From Henckelia pumila (taxonomy: Eukaryota > Streptophyta > Magnoliopsida > Lamiales > Gesneriaceae): a stretch of 64,000 bases of DNA. Both the position numbers and the translations under genes were made by a program. This document shows, one piece after another, positions 61,038 to 64,000 of this stretch. Every line of letters starts with the position of its first letter. Within the stretch, counting starts at the first letter, position 1. The DNA is taken from the NCBI RefSeq assembly GCF_033568475.1, contig NC_133123.1, forward strand, positions 17,904,622-17,968,621, read 5' to 3'. A model generated the notes under the pieces. That model was not told where the DNA came from and made no database searches. It saw only the letters and a list, made by a program, of their open reading frames with translations.

Positions 61038-62265
61038 GGGCCCGTTTGGTTCACTTGATGAGATTATTGAATGATTAGTAAATGAATGATAAAATATATT
61101 ATAAATAAGGATTGATAATTTGTGTTGAAAATAGTATTGTGTTTGGTTTCATTTTTAGGAATAAGATTAAGTAATGGTTTAATTTATTTTTTTCCAAAAA
61201 TTCGTTTTATTTTTTTACTGAATAATTAAATTATAACCTATTTTTTCCTTCTTCCCCAACATTTCCTCCGCGTTATTACAGAAACATCTAGCCTAAATCG
61301 AGAAGAAACTTGCGTCGATCTATAAAGAGGGGTCGAAAATCTCCAGACTTTGATATTACAGGTCAATCCTAGACTCAAACAAAAATTTCGATTGTTCGGG
61401 TACATCTTCATTCGAACAATATATTTTTCTTGTTTGATTTTCCTTTTGTTTCAGTACAAATATGTTGTTGACTTAAGTTTGCAAATGTTGGTACATACCA
61501 AATATTTTCTCCACCAATCTCACTCATGACGATGAAGAGCATTTTACAGAAAGCCAAAAAATTAAAGAACATATGGGATAGAAACGAAAAATGGATGCAT
61601 ATGGACTCTCCCCAAAATTATAATTTCTCCAAAACGCATCATATTCACAAACAACATTAAAAAATTTAAATGGCATTACGCATCTTGTCTGTATATGTGG
61701 ATACAACTAAAATAATAATAATAAAAAAAGATAAAACCAATAACTACAGCCAAAAATTACAGAGGCAAACGAGATAGCCAACTAAACAAAATTCCAACCT
61801 TTCATGTTAATTGTTCAAATTAATGTCGCGAACAAAGAAAAGCAAACCATTTACCTACGCAACGAGCTTCCTCTACTTTTCTGGAAATTTCTCAAATGAG
61901 ATAATAAAAAAAACGTCAGAGATTTTACCACTCTAAAACCCTATGCTTGGATCTTATCGTGAGAAAAAGTTTTACAACGGATCGGAAGAGATCACCTTGG
62001 ACAGTCAACACAAATATTTGTCTGCAGTATAGAGATAAGAGGTGGCGTAAGGTTTGAGAATGGTGGGGGTATTAATGGAAAGTGGAGTAAGATAGAAAGA
62101 AAGATAAATAATAATAGGGTGTGCAAGGGGTTTATTTAACCCTCCTTTATATATCTCAATCATGTCTAGGAAACATTAGGTAGGTTTAATAAAAACTCAA
62201 CCAAACAAAGGACTAACACTATAATCCACCACAATCCTAGCTAATATTCAGTACCAAACGGGCCC
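61038..62265. mobile_element. PIF/Harbinger-type element, non-autonomous
   Basis: Perfect inverted ends GGGCCCGTTTGGT / ACCAAACGGGCCC and TTA duplications on both sides (61035-61037, 62266-62268), the signature of PIF/Harbinger (Tourist-like) elements. At 1228 bp it is long for a MITE, yet no transposase or Myb-like frame is visible; the minus-strand frame 61524-61706 is not recognisable. Inserted in the right arm of the hAT 50438-62396. Confidence 0.88.
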
Positions 62266-62584
62266 TTAATTGAATTATCTGGATTAATATAGCATTGGTC
62301 CAAAAATAACATATAAAATTATTTCTAAAAATATATATAACACATAAAAAATTTAAAAATTGAGCCCGGGTGACACATAAGGTGCCTCCGCCTTTGATCA
62401 CGTGTATATTTTAAACCCTTTTAAATAACCAATGATACTCCAAGAACTACCAAATATTAGATTGTGAGTATTGTTGTTTTGTAGATTGTGTTTGTCAGCT
62501 GGAAGCTACATATAATTATAAGAATTCTAGCCTGGTCAGACCAAAATTTTACTCCACGTCAAATTGTGAATGTACTTTGATACC

Positions 62585-62860
62585 ATATTTTCAAAATCAG
62601 ATCAGACCGGCCGATTTGATCGGTTCGACCAGGAACCGATCATTGGTCCGGTCCAAAATACTCACAAAACCCGTTTTAACAGTTGAACCGATCAGAACCG
62701 ACCAAAATCGGTCAAGAACCGGCCAAGAATCGGAAAACTGATTCCAAATTAAATTTTTTTTGAAAAATCAGTTTTTTAATTTTAAAACCTTAATTTAATA
62801 TTTTATTATATTTATACATGATTATTTTGAATTTGGACTTCATTAAAAATATTATTTTAG
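62585..62860. mobile_element. Degenerate relative of the ACCGGT-rich hAT
   Basis: TATTTTCAAAATCAGATCAG followed by GGTCCGGTCC, TTGAACCGATCAGAACC and AAGAACCGGCCAAG aligns with the left half of 17841-18411. The right terminus is missing, so it is truncated or overlain by later sequence. Confidence 0.6.
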
Positions 62861-62996
62861 AAAATTAGCTTCAGGATAAAACATGATTAAATAGATCTTG
62901 TTTGGATAAAATAAGTAGAAAATCAGCTTCAAGAGGTCCGAAAATAGTCCGAAAGACCTTAAGGACCCGAGTGGTTCGAAAGTACCAAACTACAAG

Positions 62997-64000
62997 CCAA
63001 GAGAGTTGACCGCGTTAATCGGTGTGAATAAATTCAACTGACAAGCGTACCAGGTCAAGTAATAATATAGTGAACAAAGGTCCAAGTGTCGAACCCACAG
63101 GGACTGTAAAAATATGATTACCAAAATATATTTATTTATACTTAATCTATACTAATCAAAAATATCGATTTCAGATTTTAACTAACAATTAAAAATTGCA
63201 ATTAAAATTTAATTAATTAAAACACAGTAGAAGACTTTGGATTACTTAAAATTTGGAAAAAGCTTCGATCAAGGACACACATAGGTACCAGACTATTCAT
63301 GTAACAAGCAGTCAATCTAAGATATCAGACTTAATTGTAATTCACGGAAATTTTCCTAATTTGTTCGAAGGACTATTTCTAGAACAATCAAACCTATTCA
63401 AATATTGATGAACTAATCTTTCGTAATTCTAATCAAATTTGAATGCATAAATTGCTGTGGAAATTCAGTAAAAACCTAAACCGCATAATAAAACCAAATT
63501 CTATTTCTAGTCAGTTTTACACTATGTTGATTATCAAAGTGATCAAAATCGAGACCTCCTCTGTCGACTTGGAATCGATTAACAAGTAAACAAATAACTG
63601 GCCAAGAAATTTTTAAGACAAATATAAATTCGATAATTAATAAAATCAAATCAAGTCTAAAAATCTCAAATAAACAAACGAGTTTTCTACATAAATTTTC
63701 TGGCGCAATCACGTGGCCTTGATCGAAAGAGAAAAACTACTCAAGAATCAAATTTATAATTCAAACAAAAGTTTTAATCATGAATTTGCAAAATAAAAAT
63801 AAAAGAAAAGAAAAGAATTCTTCTCCCAAGCCGTAGCCTAGCCGCCTCTCTGAAATCTGGAATCTGGTCAGGAACCCTTAAAATTAATTAATATTTTCTA
63901 TTTATAGTATTTTAATTTCCTAAAAAATTAATTCCTTACGTAACAAGAAATTCTCGGAAATAACTCTTTTCACGACACGCGCGCATGCGCCATGAGATCC
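62997..64000 (-). repeat. Partial LTR running off the window
   Basis: From about 62997, GACAAGCGTACCAGGTCAAG..TAATATAGTG..GTCGAACCCACAGGGACT closely parallels the left end of the LARD LTR (CGCAAGCGTACGAG..TAATATAGTG..ATCGATCCCACAGGGAGT at about 1750-1815). The minus strand has CTATAAATA near 63900, a plausible LTR promoter. The far end and partner LTR are outside the window, so the family (LARD-like gypsy) is inferred. Confidence 0.5.

Larger units (their letters stand above)
50438..62396. mobile_element. hAT element split by nested insertions (outermost level)
   Basis: Inverted ends CAATGGCAGAGCC (left) and CAAAGGCGGAGGC (right, from the other side) flanked by an exact palindrome-containing 8-bp duplication ATCACGTG (50430-50437, 62397-62404). 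Removing the insertions at 50943-60952 and 61038-62265 leaves only about 0.7 kb (50438-50942, 60958-61034, 62266-62396) without transposase, so it was a short non-autonomous hAT before being expanded to 12 kb. Confidence 0.78.

Overview
This is plant nuclear DNA, almost certainly from a eudicot. The evidence is an AT-rich background, spliced genes with GT-AG introns, plant-type gene families (a CYP73A cinnamate 4-hydroxylase, a TOPLESS-related corepressor, an organelle-targeted COBW/Zng1 GTPase) and dense LTR retrotransposons, hAT and PIF/Harbinger elements, a tRNA-derived SINE and a TRIM. I cannot name the species.

Layout. 1-7862: the 3' part of a decayed Ty1/copia element, split by a 5.9-kb non-autonomous LTR element (LARD, minus strand) that has about 98% identical LTRs, a CTCTT target duplication and a tRNA-Asp-type primer site. 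7878-11190: a SINE, an 8-bp-TSD hAT, microsatellites and MITEs, one of them just upstream of the next gene. 11409-14325: C4H (three exons, plus strand), with an apparent 1-base deletion in exon 1 and a transposon in intron 2. 14490-21425: mixed repeats, including a gypsy LTR/primer-site remnant, a run of small hairpins, a hAT, a 335-bp TRIM and an orphan exon-like fragment. 21426-25491: COBW/Zng1 gene (ten exons, minus strand). 26818-36055: a 9.2-kb gag/pol-less gypsy-type element (minus strand) with 2.4-kb LTRs that each carry three perfect or near-perfect hairpins. 37315-45732: TOPLESS-related gene (25 coding exons, minus strand), apparently intact. 50438-62396: a four-level nest. A small hAT was split by a miniature-internal gypsy-type element, whose left LTR was split by two solo LTRs, one of which was split by another hAT; a Harbinger element also sits in the outermost hAT. 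62997-64000: the start of a further LTR that runs off the window.

The three genes are functionally independent: phenylpropanoid entry, metal-cofactor handling and transcriptional repression. There is no operon-like logic. The most notable points are the resolved TE nest with an internal empty-site control, the hairpin or GC-motif modules shared by or exchanged between LTR families, the C4H frameshift, and two splice-site oddities in the TOPLESS-related gene (a GC-AG intron and a 37-bp tandem duplication of an exon end with its donor). I did not find a clear new multi-gene system.
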